This document shows positions 33,647 to 41,767 of a stretch of DNA of 64,000 nucleotides, piece by piece (the first letter of the stretch is position 1; the number at the start of each line of letters is the position of its first letter). A model generated the notes under the pieces. The model was not told where the DNA came from. It did no database searches and saw only the letters and a program-made list of their open reading frames with translations. The position numbers and the translations under genes were made by a program. Origin of the DNA: Pseudomonadota bacterium (GTDB taxonomy: Bacteria > Pseudomonadota > Alphaproteobacteria > Rhodospirillales > Magnetospirillaceae); NCBI GenBank assembly GCA_021793155.1, contig JAJYTF010000010.1, positions 1 to 64,000 on the forward strand. The letters run 5' to 3'.

Positions 33647-33667
33647 CGGCCGGGGAGGCCTTGCCCG

Positions 33668-34462
33668 ATGAAACGCTTGATCGCCGGGGCGGCAGTGGCT
33701 GCCGCCCTCCTGTTCCATGGAGCCGCACACGCCGACGACGCCAATCGCGCCAAGTACAGCGCCGGCGACAAGCGTTCGGGCTACCTCTATTCCACCCCGG
33801 ACACCCAGACCATGCAGGATGACGATTTTCAGAACCCGGGCGGCGCCTGGGTCGAGGAAGGCGGCCGCCTGTGGTCAACGGCCGACGGCGGCGCCGGGAA
33901 GTCGTGCCAGTCCTGCCATGGCGCGGCGGCATCGACGATGAAGGGCATCGCCACCGGTTATCCCAAGTTCAATCCCCGTCTGGCCAAGCTGATCGACATC
34001 GAGCAGCGCATCAACATCTGCCGCCAACGGGCCATGCAGGCCAAGCCCTTCCCGGCCGAATCCCGCGAACTACTGGCATTGACCGCTTTCATCAAGAACC
34101 AGTCGCACGGCCTGCCGATGAACGTCGCCGTTGACGGGCCCGCCGCTTCCTTCTTCGCCGAGGGCAAAGACGCCTACGAACGGCCGCGCGGCCAGAGCGG
34201 GATGTCCTGCGCCTCGTGCCATGGCGACAACGAAGGGCACCGGCAACTGGACACCGTCAGCCAGGGGCAGAGCAACGGCTTTCCCACCTACCGCCTTTCC
34301 TGGGAGACCCTGGGATCGGTCCAGCGCCAGTTCGGCATCTGCCTCAAAAGCATGAAGGCGGAAGCGCTTTCCCCGGACACCGAGGAGGCCGTGGTGCTTG
34401 AACTCTACGTGGCAGCCCGGGGCAACGGGCTGCCGGTGGAGACGCCCTCGGTCCGCAAATAG
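33668..34462 (+). CDS. soxA: sulfur oxidation c-type cytochrome SoxA (dihaem)
   Basis: 264 aa with a Sec signal peptide (LIAGAAVAAALLFHGAAHAD). Two haem sites are seen: SCQSCHG (first) and SCASCHG (second). The active-site cysteine lies in FGICLKSMKAEAL and a further cysteine in INICRQRAM. SoxA joins SoxX to couple thiosulfate to the SoxY cysteine. No soxX gene is present in the window, though it usually neighbours soxA. The repeat copy B separates it from soxZ. Confidence 0.96.
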   Translation: MKRLIAGAAVAAALLFHGAAHADDANRAKYSAGDKRSGYLYSTPDTQTMQDDDFQNPGGAWVEEGGRLWSTADGGAGKSCQSCHGAAASTMKGIATGYPKFNPRLAKLIDIEQRINICRQRAMQAKPFPAESRELLALTAFIKNQSHGLPMNVAVDGPAASFFAEGKDAYERPRGQSGMSCASCHGDNEGHRQLDTVSQGQSNGFPTYRLSWETLGSVQRQFGICLKSMKAEALSPDTEEAVVLELYVAARGNGLPVETPSVRK

Positions 34463-34513
34463 CCTGCATTTCTCACCCCAGATCGGCCGGAACCCGGCCA
34501 GGAAGAAACGCTC

Positions 34514-36196
34514 ATGCTCACCCGACGCGATTTCCTTCAGGTAGCGGCAGCCGCTGCCGCCGCCCTGCCCGCCGGCCTGGCGCGAGCCACCGAAGACGGT
34601 GCGGTCACCCAGGCCGAGTTGCTGGCCTTCAAGCCGGTCGGGCAGGTCACCCTGCTCAATTTCTGCGACATCCATGCCCAGCTGATGCCGCTCTATTTCC
34701 GCGAACCGTCGATCAATATCGGGGTCGGCGAGGCGCGCGGCCTGCCGCCGCACCTGACCGGCAAGGACTTCCTGCGCCATTTCGGGCTGAAGGCCGGCAC
34801 CCGCGCCGCCTACATGTTCACCAGCGACGAATTCACCGCGCTGGCCCGGCGCTACGGCCGGGTCGGCGGGCTGGACCGCATGGCCACCCTGGTCAAGGCG
34901 ATTCGCGCCGAACGCCCGGGCAACACACTACTGCTCGATTCCGGCGATACCTGGCAGGGCTCCTACACCGCACTCAAGACCACGGGCCAGGACATGGTGG
35001 ACGCCATGCGGCTGTTGGGCGTCGACGCGATGACCGGCCACTGGGAATTCACCTATGGCAAGGACCGGGTGAAGGAACTGGTCGACAAGCTGGGATTCGC
35101 CTTCCTGGCCAGCAATGTCCGGGACTCCGAATGGGATGAGGAGGTGTTCGGCCATACTTCCTTCTTCGACCGGGGTGGCGTCAAGGTGGCGGTGATCGGC
35201 CAGGCCTTCCCCTACACGCCGGTAGCCAATCCGCGCTGGATGATCCCCACCTGGTCGTTCGGCATCCGCGAGGAGGACATGCAAAAGCGGGTAGACGCCG
35301 CCCGCGCCGCAGGAGCCCAACTGGTGGTCATGCTGAGCCACAACGGCTTCGATGCCGACCGCAAGATGGCCCAGCAGGTCAAAGGCATCGACGTGATCCT
35401 GACCGGCCATACCCACGACGCCATCCCCGCCGTGGTCAAGGTCGGCCCGACCCTGCTGGTGGCCGCCGGATCGCACGGCAAATTCCTGGCGCGCCTTGAC
35501 CTCGAGGTCAAGGACGGCAGGGTCGCCGATTACGCCTTCAAGCTCATCCCGGTGCTGTCCGACGCCATCACGCCCGATCCCGAGATGGCCGCTGAGATCG
35601 CCAAGATCCGCCAGCCGCACACGGCCGAGCTATCGCGCGTCCTCGGCCGCACCGACTCGCTTCTGTACCGCCGGGGCAATTTCAACGGCACCTGGGACGA
35701 CCTGATCTGCCAGGCGCTGTTGCACCAGCGCGACGCCGAAATCGCCCTGTCGCCCGGCTTCCGCTGGGGTGCGACGCTGCTGCCCGGCCAGGACATCACC
35801 GTCGAGGACGTCTACAACCAGACCGCCATCACCTATCCCGCCGCCTATCGCATGGCCATGACCGGCAAGGCGATCAAGGACATCCTGGAGGACGTCGCCG
35901 ACAACCTGTTCAACCCCGACCCCTACTACCAGCAGGGCGGCGACATGGTCCGCGTCGGCGGCATGAGCTACACCATCGAACCCTCCCGGCCCATCGGCAA
36001 GCGCATCACCGACATGCGCCTGACCGGCAACGGCAAGCCGATCGACCCCGGCAAGACCTACCAGGTGGCCGGCTGGGCCTCGGTCAACCAGGGCACCGAG
36101 GGACCGCCGGTATGGGACGTGATCGGCAAGCATCTGGAAGAGCGCAAGGTGGTGACCGTGCCCGATGGGCAACTGGTCAAGGTCGTCGGCGCGTAA
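34514..36196 (+). CDS. soxB: thiosulfohydrolase SoxB
   Basis: 560 aa periplasmic dimanganese enzyme that releases sulfate from SoxY-bound intermediates. A Tat signal peptide opens it (TRRDFLQVAAAAAAALPAG). Metallophosphoesterase motifs follow: LNFCDIHAQLMP, LLDSGDTWQG, MTGHWEFTYG, VVMLSHNGFD and ILTGHTHDAIP. The C-terminal 5'-nucleotidase-like domain continues to the end (KTYQVAGWASVNQGTEGPP). It lies 51 bases after soxA and 10 bases before the transporter gene. Confidence 0.97.
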   Translation: MLTRRDFLQVAAAAAAALPAGLARATEDGAVTQAELLAFKPVGQVTLLNFCDIHAQLMPLYFREPSINIGVGEARGLPPHLTGKDFLRHFGLKAGTRAAYMFTSDEFTALARRYGRVGGLDRMATLVKAIRAERPGNTLLLDSGDTWQGSYTALKTTGQDMVDAMRLLGVDAMTGHWEFTYGKDRVKELVDKLGFAFLASNVRDSEWDEEVFGHTSFFDRGGVKVAVIGQAFPYTPVANPRWMIPTWSFGIREEDMQKRVDAARAAGAQLVVMLSHNGFDADRKMAQQVKGIDVILTGHTHDAIPAVVKVGPTLLVAAGSHGKFLARLDLEVKDGRVADYAFKLIPVLSDAITPDPEMAAEIAKIRQPHTAELSRVLGRTDSLLYRRGNFNGTWDDLICQALLHQRDAEIALSPGFRWGATLLPGQDITVEDVYNQTAITYPAAYRMAMTGKAIKDILEDVADNLFNPDPYYQQGGDMVRVGGMSYTIEPSRPIGKRITDMRLTGNGKPIDPGKTYQVAGWASVNQGTEGPPVWDVIGKHLEERKVVTVPDGQLVKVVGA

Positions 36197-36206
36197 GGAG
36201 AACCCC

Positions 36207-37310
36207 ATGAGCGAGCTACCCATCAGCACCATCGTCGCCGGTGCCGGCTTCCTGGCTGGCATGGTGTTCGGCGCCGTCGCCAACAAGACCGATTTCTGCA
36301 CCATGGGTGCCATCTCGGACATCGTCTTCATGGAGGACTGGCGGCGCATGCGCGCCTGGCTGCTGGCCATCGCCGTCGCCATCCTGGGCACCCAGGCGAT
36401 GCAGACCGCCGGCATGATCGATACCGCCAAGTCGATCTACCTGACCCCCAATTTCGGCTGGCTGGGCGCCATCCTGGGCGGCCTGCTGTTCGGCTTCGGC
36501 ATGACCATGGCCGGCGGCTGCGGCAACAAGACCCTGGTGCGCATCGGCGGCGGAAATCTGAAGTCGGTGGTGGTCCTGCTGGTCATCGGCATCTTTGCCT
36601 ATATGACGCTGCGCGGCCTGATCGCCGTCGGCCGTGTGCAAATGGAGGCGGCCGCCAACGTCAACCTGGGCAACCGCGGCCTGCCTGGTCAGGGCATGCC
36701 CGAGATGCTGGCCAGGCTTACCGGCCTGTCGCCTGCCGCCAGCCATTGGCTGCTGGCGGCGCCGCTGACCGCCGGGCTGCTGCTGTTCTGCCTCGGCGAC
36801 CGGGACTTCCGCGCGTCGCCGGCCAAAGTGCTCTCGGGCCTGGTGATCGGCCTGATGGTGCCGGTCGGTTGGTGGATTACCGGCGTGCTGGGCAACGACG
36901 ACTTCTCGCCCACCGGGCTGGCGTCTTTCACCTTCATCGCGCCCATCGGCGACAGCGTCGAATACCTGATGACATACAGCGGGGCCACCATCAACTTCGG
37001 CATCGGCACGGTGAGCGGCGTGATCGCCGGTTCGCTGGCCGCGGCCCTGGCCACAGGCAGCTTTCGGCTGGAGGGCTTTGAGAGCGCCAACGACACCCTC
37101 CGCCATCTGGCCGGGGCTGCCATGATGGGGGTCGGCGGCGTGCTGGCTCTGGGCTGCACCATCGGCCAGGGCCTGACCGGCATGTCGACCCTGGCCGCAG
37201 GCTCGCTGCTGGCCCTGCTGTCCATCATCGGCGGCGGCGTTCTGGGCCTCAAATATCTCGAGCAGGGAACCTTCGGTGGCGCCCTGCGCGCCGTACTGGT
37301 CCGCGGCTGA
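36207..37310 (+). CDS. YeeE/YedE-family sulfur (thiosulfate) transporter
   Basis: 367 aa membrane protein with about nine to ten helices. The two family repeats are visible: TDFCTMGAISDIVFMEDW and GFGMTMAGGCGNKTLVRIGG, then GVGGVLALGCTIGQGLTG. Conserved cysteines in such motifs carry thiosulfate in TsuA-type transporters. The start at 36207 follows AAGGAG; an open frame from 36165 is not needed. Within the sox operon it probably moves thiosulfate or a sulfur compound across the inner membrane. Confidence 0.9.
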   Translation: MSELPISTIVAGAGFLAGMVFGAVANKTDFCTMGAISDIVFMEDWRRMRAWLLAIAVAILGTQAMQTAGMIDTAKSIYLTPNFGWLGAILGGLLFGFGMTMAGGCGNKTLVRIGGGNLKSVVVLLVIGIFAYMTLRGLIAVGRVQMEAAANVNLGNRGLPGQGMPEMLARLTGLSPAASHWLLAAPLTAGLLLFCLGDRDFRASPAKVLSGLVIGLMVPVGWWITGVLGNDDFSPTGLASFTFIAPIGDSVEYLMTYSGATINFGIGTVSGVIAGSLAAALATGSFRLEGFESANDTLRHLAGAAMMGVGGVLALGCTIGQGLTGMSTLAAGSLLALLSIIGGGVLGLKYLEQGTFGGALRAVLVRG

Positions 37311-37328
37311 GGAAACGGGAGGCGCGTC

Positions 37329-38069
37329 ATGGCAACCCTGGACGTCTCCCTTGCCGCCGCCTTCGGAGCGGGAGCATTGAGTTTCGCCTCGCCCTGCGTG
37401 CTGCCACTGGTCCCCGCCTATCTGTGCTTCCTGGGCGGGGCGGCGGTGGGCCGGCTGGACCAGCCCGCCAAGGTGGCGGCCGTGGACCCCAAAGTGGTAG
37501 GGGCGGCAGCGGCCTTCGTCGCCGGCTTCGCCACCGTCTTCGTTGCCCTGGGGGCCTCAGCCTCGGCCCTCGGCGGTTTGCTCGCCGCCAACATGCGTTG
37601 GCTGGCGCCGGCCGCCGGTGCTGTCATCGTCCTGCTGGGGCTGCATTATTGCGGCTTGCTGCGGCTCGGCCTGCTTGACCGCGACCAGCGCTTCCAGGTC
37701 GCCCGACGACCGCCCGGCCTGGCCGGCGCATTCGTCGTCGGCTTGGCCTTCGCCTTCGGCTGGACCCCCTGCGTCGGCCCGATCCTGGCCACTATCCTGA
37801 TGATCGCCGCCAGCCGCGACGGAACCGCCGGCGGCATCCTGTTGCTCGCCGCCTATGCGGCCGGCCTCGGCCTGCCGTTCCTCGCCGCTGCCTTTGCCAC
37901 GCAGCCCTTCCTGGCCTGGATGCGCCGGTTTCGCCGGCACCTGCGCAAGGTCGAGCTGGTGATCGGCGGAGCGCTGATCGCCACCGGCGCCATGATCCTG
38001 ACCGGCAGCGCCGGCAACTTGGCCAATTGGCTGGTCGACACGCTGCCCGCCCTGGCCAGGGCGGGCTGA
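37329..38069 (+). CDS. CcdA/DsbD-like thiol transport protein (SoxV-like)
   Basis: 246 aa with six membrane helices. The redox cysteines are in SFASPCVLPLVPAYLCFLGG and FGWTPCVGPILATIL, the CcdA/SoxV hallmark. It passes electrons from cytoplasmic thioredoxin to periplasmic thiol proteins. Here the target is probably SoxW, encoded two genes downstream, which keeps the SoxY cysteine reduced. It is 18 bases behind the YeeE-type gene. Confidence 0.93.
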   Translation: MATLDVSLAAAFGAGALSFASPCVLPLVPAYLCFLGGAAVGRLDQPAKVAAVDPKVVGAAAAFVAGFATVFVALGASASALGGLLAANMRWLAPAAGAVIVLLGLHYCGLLRLGLLDRDQRFQVARRPPGLAGAFVVGLAFAFGWTPCVGPILATILMIAASRDGTAGGILLLAAYAAGLGLPFLAAAFATQPFLAWMRRFRRHLRKVELVIGGALIATGAMILTGSAGNLANWLVDTLPALARAG

Positions 38070-38108
38070 TTCACTATCGAACGCGTCTATGAACCGGAGA
38101 GACAATCC

Positions 38109-38549
38109 ATGAAGCTGTTCCTGGCCGCCTGCATGACGGCATCCCTCATGTCCCTGGCTCCCGCCATGGCGGAGGACATGGCCGACCCGGCGCCGGACTG
38201 GGATCACCCGCGCAAGCTGTTGCTCCAGCTGGACTCGAGCGATCCGGCGAAGGTGAACCTGGTCCTCAACAACGCCCTCAATTCGCAGAGTTTCTATGGG
38301 CCGGACAATATCAAGGTGGCGGTGGTCGCCTTCGGCCCCGGTGTGGACGCCCTGCTGAAGGGATCGAAAGTGGCCGACCGCGTATCGGCGGCCACCTACA
38401 ATCACGTAGAATTCCTGGCTTGCGGCCAAACCATGAGCTCCCTGAAAAAGACCGCGGCCGATCTGCTGCCGGGGGTGACCATGACCCCGGCCGGCGTCCC
38501 GACTCTGCTCGAACGCCAGCTCAAGGGCTGGACCTACGTCGCTCCATGA
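38109..38549 (+). CDS. periplasmic DsrE-like protein
   Basis: 146 aa with a Sec signal peptide (LAACMTASLMSLAPAMAED). The mature part reads KLLLQLDSSDPAKVNLVLNN, then VAVVAFGPGVDALL and VEFLACGQTMSSLKK, the DsrE/F-type fold with one conserved cysteine. Similar small proteins are common in sox operons and may bind or relay sulfur; this role is inferred from context. Its stop overlaps the soxW start (ATGA). Confidence 0.75.
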   Translation: MKLFLAACMTASLMSLAPAMAEDMADPAPDWDHPRKLLLQLDSSDPAKVNLVLNNALNSQSFYGPDNIKVAVVAFGPGVDALLKGSKVADRVSAATYNHVEFLACGQTMSSLKKTAADLLPGVTMTPAGVPTLLERQLKGWTYVAP

Positions 38550-39088
38550 CGCCGCGGCAGGCCATCCGGGCAGGCGGCCTGCTGACCGCCGCCGTGGCCC
38601 TCGCCTTGTCGGCCGGCGCAGTGGCGGCCGTGGATGGCGCAGCCGTCGACCTGCCCGGCCGGTTGGGTGATGCGGCGGCGGCCGGCAAACGTTTCGCGGT
38701 CGTCTGGGAACAGACTGGCTGCCCCTATTGCCGTCGAATGCACGACAGCTACCTGGCCGACCCAAAGGTGTCAGGCTGGATCAACGACCACTTCGTCATG
38801 GTCGACCTCGATCTGCACGGGGCGCGCATGGTCATCGACTTCGACGGCAGCCGCCAGACGGAAAGCCGCCTGGCGCAGAAATACGTTATTCGCCTGACCC
38901 CGACGATCCAGTTCTTTCCCAAGGATCCGGCCGCCGTGGCCGGGCGCACCGGCCCCGATATCGAAACCGCGCGCATGCCGGGCCTGCTGGGGCCCGAAGA
39001 CTTCCTGGCGATGTTCCAATGGGTGGTCCAAGGCCAGGGCGAGGATTTTGCCAGTTTTACCCGACGGCGGAGCGAAGAGCCCCGGTAA
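38546..39088 (+). CDS. soxW: thioredoxin-fold protein SoxW
   Basis: 180 aa with a signal peptide (LLTAAVALALSAGAVAAV). The thioredoxin active site is WEQTGCPYCRRMHD (CPYC), followed by VMVDLDLHGARMV and VIRLTPTIQFF with the cis-proline. It is probably kept reduced by the CcdA-like protein and reduces SoxY. The start at 38546 overlaps the previous stop; an open frame from 38420 is a shadow. Last gene of the sox operon. Confidence 0.88.
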   Translation: MTPRQAIRAGGLLTAAVALALSAGAVAAVDGAAVDLPGRLGDAAAAGKRFAVVWEQTGCPYCRRMHDSYLADPKVSGWINDHFVMVDLDLHGARMVIDFDGSRQTESRLAQKYVIRLTPTIQFFPKDPAAVAGRTGPDIETARMPGLLGPEDFLAMFQWVVQGQGEDFASFTRRRSEEPR

Positions 39089-39345
39089 ACGTCAGCCACC
39101 ATGGTCATTTCGGAATATGGGCAATATTCGTGTTATTGCAATATTTGGCTATGTACAACAATTTACCAGGCTCCGCCCCTTTTCGAGGTATGTCGAAATG
39201 AAGAGTCGGAACGACTGACATTGTTTTTTTTGTTACCCTCCAACCGCATGATTTCGCACAGGAATGCGTTGCGGCACGAGTATTGCGTCGGGACATCCAG
39301 GCCAGTGGGCGGCAATCCCGAGTGGCAACCGATAGGAGGTGTTTC

Positions 39346-40181
39346 ATGCGCAGAGCCGTGCGTAGCCTGGTCCTTGCCGTTCCGACATTCCTTTTCGCCG
39401 CGGCCGGTGCCCGCGCCGACATCCAGACGAGCCTGACGTTCACCACGCCGAGCACCATCGTAGCTGGCGGCAGTGTTACTGTTGACGTCGGCATTACATT
39501 CATTCCCCTTCCGGCGACTACCGGCATACCCACCTTCATAGACGAACCGACCCATAATCAAGTGACAAGCTGCGCTACCGATCTCAATGCCTGCGCTGAA
39601 CTGCAGTTCAATACAACAGCATCGATACTGAGCCCCGGTCCACCGATTCTCGCTGCGGTCCTAGTGGTCCGCCCCAGACGCTTGGTCCCCAAGCGCCTGG
39701 ATCAGGCGGCCCACCAACCAATTGAATTGTGGTGAAAATTCGACGGCTGGTGGCGGTACCATCCGTCGGATTTTCACCACTAGCCGGAAACACTCCCGGC
39801 TTGGGGCCCCACTTTTTCGATTTCTCAGCCGTCGGCACATTTCCTCTGACGCTCACCTACCCGAACCCCGGCATGTGGGAAATCACCACCGCAGGCCCAG
39901 GTGACACCGAGCAATTCTCCAAAGTCGAATGCGAAACAGACTGGAATAACGGCGTCATTACCCGCAGCACCAGCTGCACAACCCTCACCACCTACCAGGT
40001 CAATGGCGTGTTCGACCCGAACGGCACTCCGGACCTGTTCGCGACGGTCAACCCGGCCGTCGCATCGGTCCCCGAGCCCTCGCCCCTGCCGTTGTTGTGC
40101 GTGGGAATGCTGGGTTTGGCGCCCTTGCTCAGGCGGCGAGCGACAGTTCGCCGTCGTCGGCACGCGGCTGCTCAACTCTGA
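39346..40181 (+). pseudogene. PEP-CTERM exosortase-substrate gene interrupted by MITE-like repeat
   Basis: AGGAGG precedes ATG 39346. The first part encodes a signal peptide (SLVLAVPTFLFAAAGARAD) and a beta-rich start that ends ILSPGPPILAAVL at the repeat (39661). The remainder continues in another frame after 39783 (AGNTPGLGPHFFDFSAVG) and ends with VPEPSPLPLLCVGMLGLAPL plus RRR, a complete PEP-CTERM tail. Removing 119 bases (one CTAG plus the element) joins VL to AGNTPG in one frame. The original protein would be about 238 aa; now the first part stops inside the repeat at 39735. Confidence 0.85.
39661..39783 (-). repeat. MITE-like 123-bp repeat, copy C (inside PEP-CTERM gene)
   Basis: CTAG at 39661-39664 and 39780-39783 flank a sequence that equals the reverse complement of copy B except for GATTTTC versus GACTTTC near the right end. 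The paired CTAG fits a TA or CTAG target duplication, as made by IS630/Tc1-type transposases. No transposase is encoded, so movement would need one elsewhere. Confidence 0.92.
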
Positions 40182-40295
40182 TTACCCGCGATGCATTCGG
40201 CCCAAGGCCGGTTGACGTACTCTGATCTCCGGCTCGAGTAGCGAGGTCGGCGGCGCTCGTCACTTGCTCAGCGGTGCCCCCGGCCCGCCGACCAT

Positions 40296-40356
40296 CATCC
40301 TGAACGAAGTGAAGGATCTCCTGACCGCAGGAGATCCCTCGCATCCGCTCGGGATG
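40296..40356. repeat. palindromic intergenic repeat
   Basis: CATCCTGAACGAAGTGAAGG (from 40296) is an imperfect inverted match to the run ending GCATCCGCTCGGGATG at 40356, with GGATCTC/GAGATCC at the centre. This resembles the CATCCTGAGCGAAGCGAAGG repeats scattered in many alphaproteobacteria. It lies between the convergent PEP-CTERM and SphA-like genes and could end transcription from both sides. Confidence 0.6.
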
Positions 40357-40393
40357 CCAGTTCTTTGTCTTGGCGCCCCCTTTCCCCCGCTGC

Positions 40394-41437
40394 TCAGAAA
40401 CGCCCCGAGAAGATCAGCCACACCCGGTCGCCCTGCGGCCGGTTCTCCACGAACATTTCATGCTGCCATTTGGCGATGACGCCAAGGCCAAAGAACGGGA
40501 AGCGGATCTGGGGCCCGATGCCCAGAACGCGCCCCATGAAGCCCTCCCCCGGATTGTGAGGAATGACGACCGGCCTGCCGTATTGGGTATCCCCCGTCAC
40601 CTGCTTGTAGTAATACCCATTGATATCGAACCAGGTATCGCCTGCGATGCGATGGCCGGCGTAGTAATCGACTTCGAATTCGTCGCCCGACTGATAGTGG
40701 GTATGCTGGTCTTCCATGTTCTTGATATAGCTCGGCATGAAGCCGATATCGATATCCTTGGTCGGTTTCCAGGTTTGCCCGAACGATACCCAGTAGCTCC
40801 AGTAGTTACGTGAAATGTTGAAAGGATAGTTGGGGTCGAACTGCCCGCTCGGTGCGCTGAAGTAAACCTGGACATTATGATCAATGTGCCCGATCGCCGT
40901 GTCACCACTCCAACCCATCTGAATTGGAGCGAATTTTACGTCTCCTACACCCCACTGCCGCCGGTCGACGGGAAAATGGACGTCGTCTTGGGATTTTTTC
41001 TGCAACATCGTCTGCAACGGAACCTGGAGAGTCATACCCCATTTCGTCCCGGCAAAATCCTCGGGGAAGACATAGGAAAAACGCCCCCCCAACTGTTCGA
41101 TCTCGAGATGGTATTTGGGCAGGAATGATTGACCATAGCGGCCTGCCAGCTTGTTGGCATCATAGAAGAGATTCAGTTCCGAATAAGAAAAGCCATCCGG
41201 CGGCAACATGCCGAGATTGGTCGTCTTCTGACCTTGGAAATATGCCGTGCCGCCGCCTTCGGTGGCCTGGGCGGCGCCGTTCGATGCCGCCAGGAGCACC
41301 ATACCGGCAGCCAATTGCCGCATCGCCCGTCTGCGCGGTCTTCCCTGACGCCGGGCAAACGCGTCTCGCGACCGAGTCTCCTCTTGCGCTGTCGCCAATG
41401 GATGCGTGGCCGACCCGGTCTCCTTGTCCTTCAACAT
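40394..41437 (-). CDS. SphA-like outer-membrane protein (phenol MetA-pathway family)
   Basis: About 347 aa. From the ATG at 41437 (GGGGAGAACGACAGG upstream) there is a long basic lead, then a hydrophobic signal segment (LAAGMVLLAASNGAAQATEG); a start at 41323 directly before it is possible. The rest is beta-barrel-like with alternating hydrophobics and aromatic residues and ends in the typical outer-membrane phenylalanine (LIFSGRF). It matches the family first named from meta-pathway phenol degradation and SphA, often used to take up hydrophobic or aromatic compounds. A sigma-54 promoter lies upstream. Confidence 0.82.
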   Translation of the reverse strand: MLKDKETGSATHPLATAQEETRSRDAFARRQGRPRRRAMRQLAAGMVLLAASNGAAQATEGGGTAYFQGQKTTNLGMLPPDGFSYSELNLFYDANKLAGRYGQSFLPKYHLEIEQLGGRFSYVFPEDFAGTKWGMTLQVPLQTMLQKKSQDDVHFPVDRRQWGVGDVKFAPIQMGWSGDTAIGHIDHNVQVYFSAPSGQFDPNYPFNISRNYWSYWVSFGQTWKPTKDIDIGFMPSYIKNMEDQHTHYQSGDEFEVDYYAGHRIAGDTWFDINGYYYKQVTGDTQYGRPVVIPHNPGEGFMGRVLGIGPQIRFPFFGLGVIAKWQHEMFVENRPQGDRVWLIFSGRF

Positions 41438-41507
41438 CCTGTCGTTCTCCCCAGTGCCAAGCGTCGGCGGCATCCTTCGCAGGCCGCCGTTTCCCAACCG
41501 GGAAGAA

Positions 41508-41522
41508 GCAACGTAAATGCCA
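41508..41522 (-). promoter_or_regulatory. sigma-54 (RpoN) promoter of SphA-like gene
   Basis: On the minus strand TGGCATTTACGTTGC matches TGGCAC-N5-TTGC at every position but one, with GG and GC at the required spacing. It lies about 70 bases before the ATG at 41437. The neighbouring gene encodes a sigma-54 activator, which strengthens the call. Confidence 0.7.
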
Positions 41523-41678
41523 CATTTCAACTCCAAAAGGAGTAACCCGAAGGAAACGGGAACCGTGAGGCGTTATCAGAGATATGGGGAGGTTCGCGGG
41601 CTGTCGGTCACATATAAGAACGCCGCGTGGAATGGTCAATTCGACCTATTCTACTATTGCGCGTTGCCATTTTGACCC

Positions 41679-41697
41679 AGAATTATTAGATAATTCT
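41679..41697. promoter_or_regulatory. inverted repeat, candidate activator site
   Basis: AGAATTAT-TAG-ATAATTCT is a perfect dyad (8-bp arms, 3-bp spacer). It lies about 160-180 bp upstream of the sigma-54 promoter, a usual distance for an enhancer bound by an NtrC-type activator. A terminator role is unlikely because the stem has only AT pairs apart from one GC pair. Confidence 0.5.
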
Positions 41698-41767
41698 GTT
41701 ATTAGAGCGTGCTGATGTGTTCTAGCATCATCATATCGCCTGTGGCAATGGTATTTATTTACTACCC

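Noticed and set aside
41679-41697. AT-rich dyad as terminator of the NtrC-type gene
   Set aside because: Apart from a single GC pair the stem has only AT pairs and no T-run follows, so a protein-binding site is more likely.
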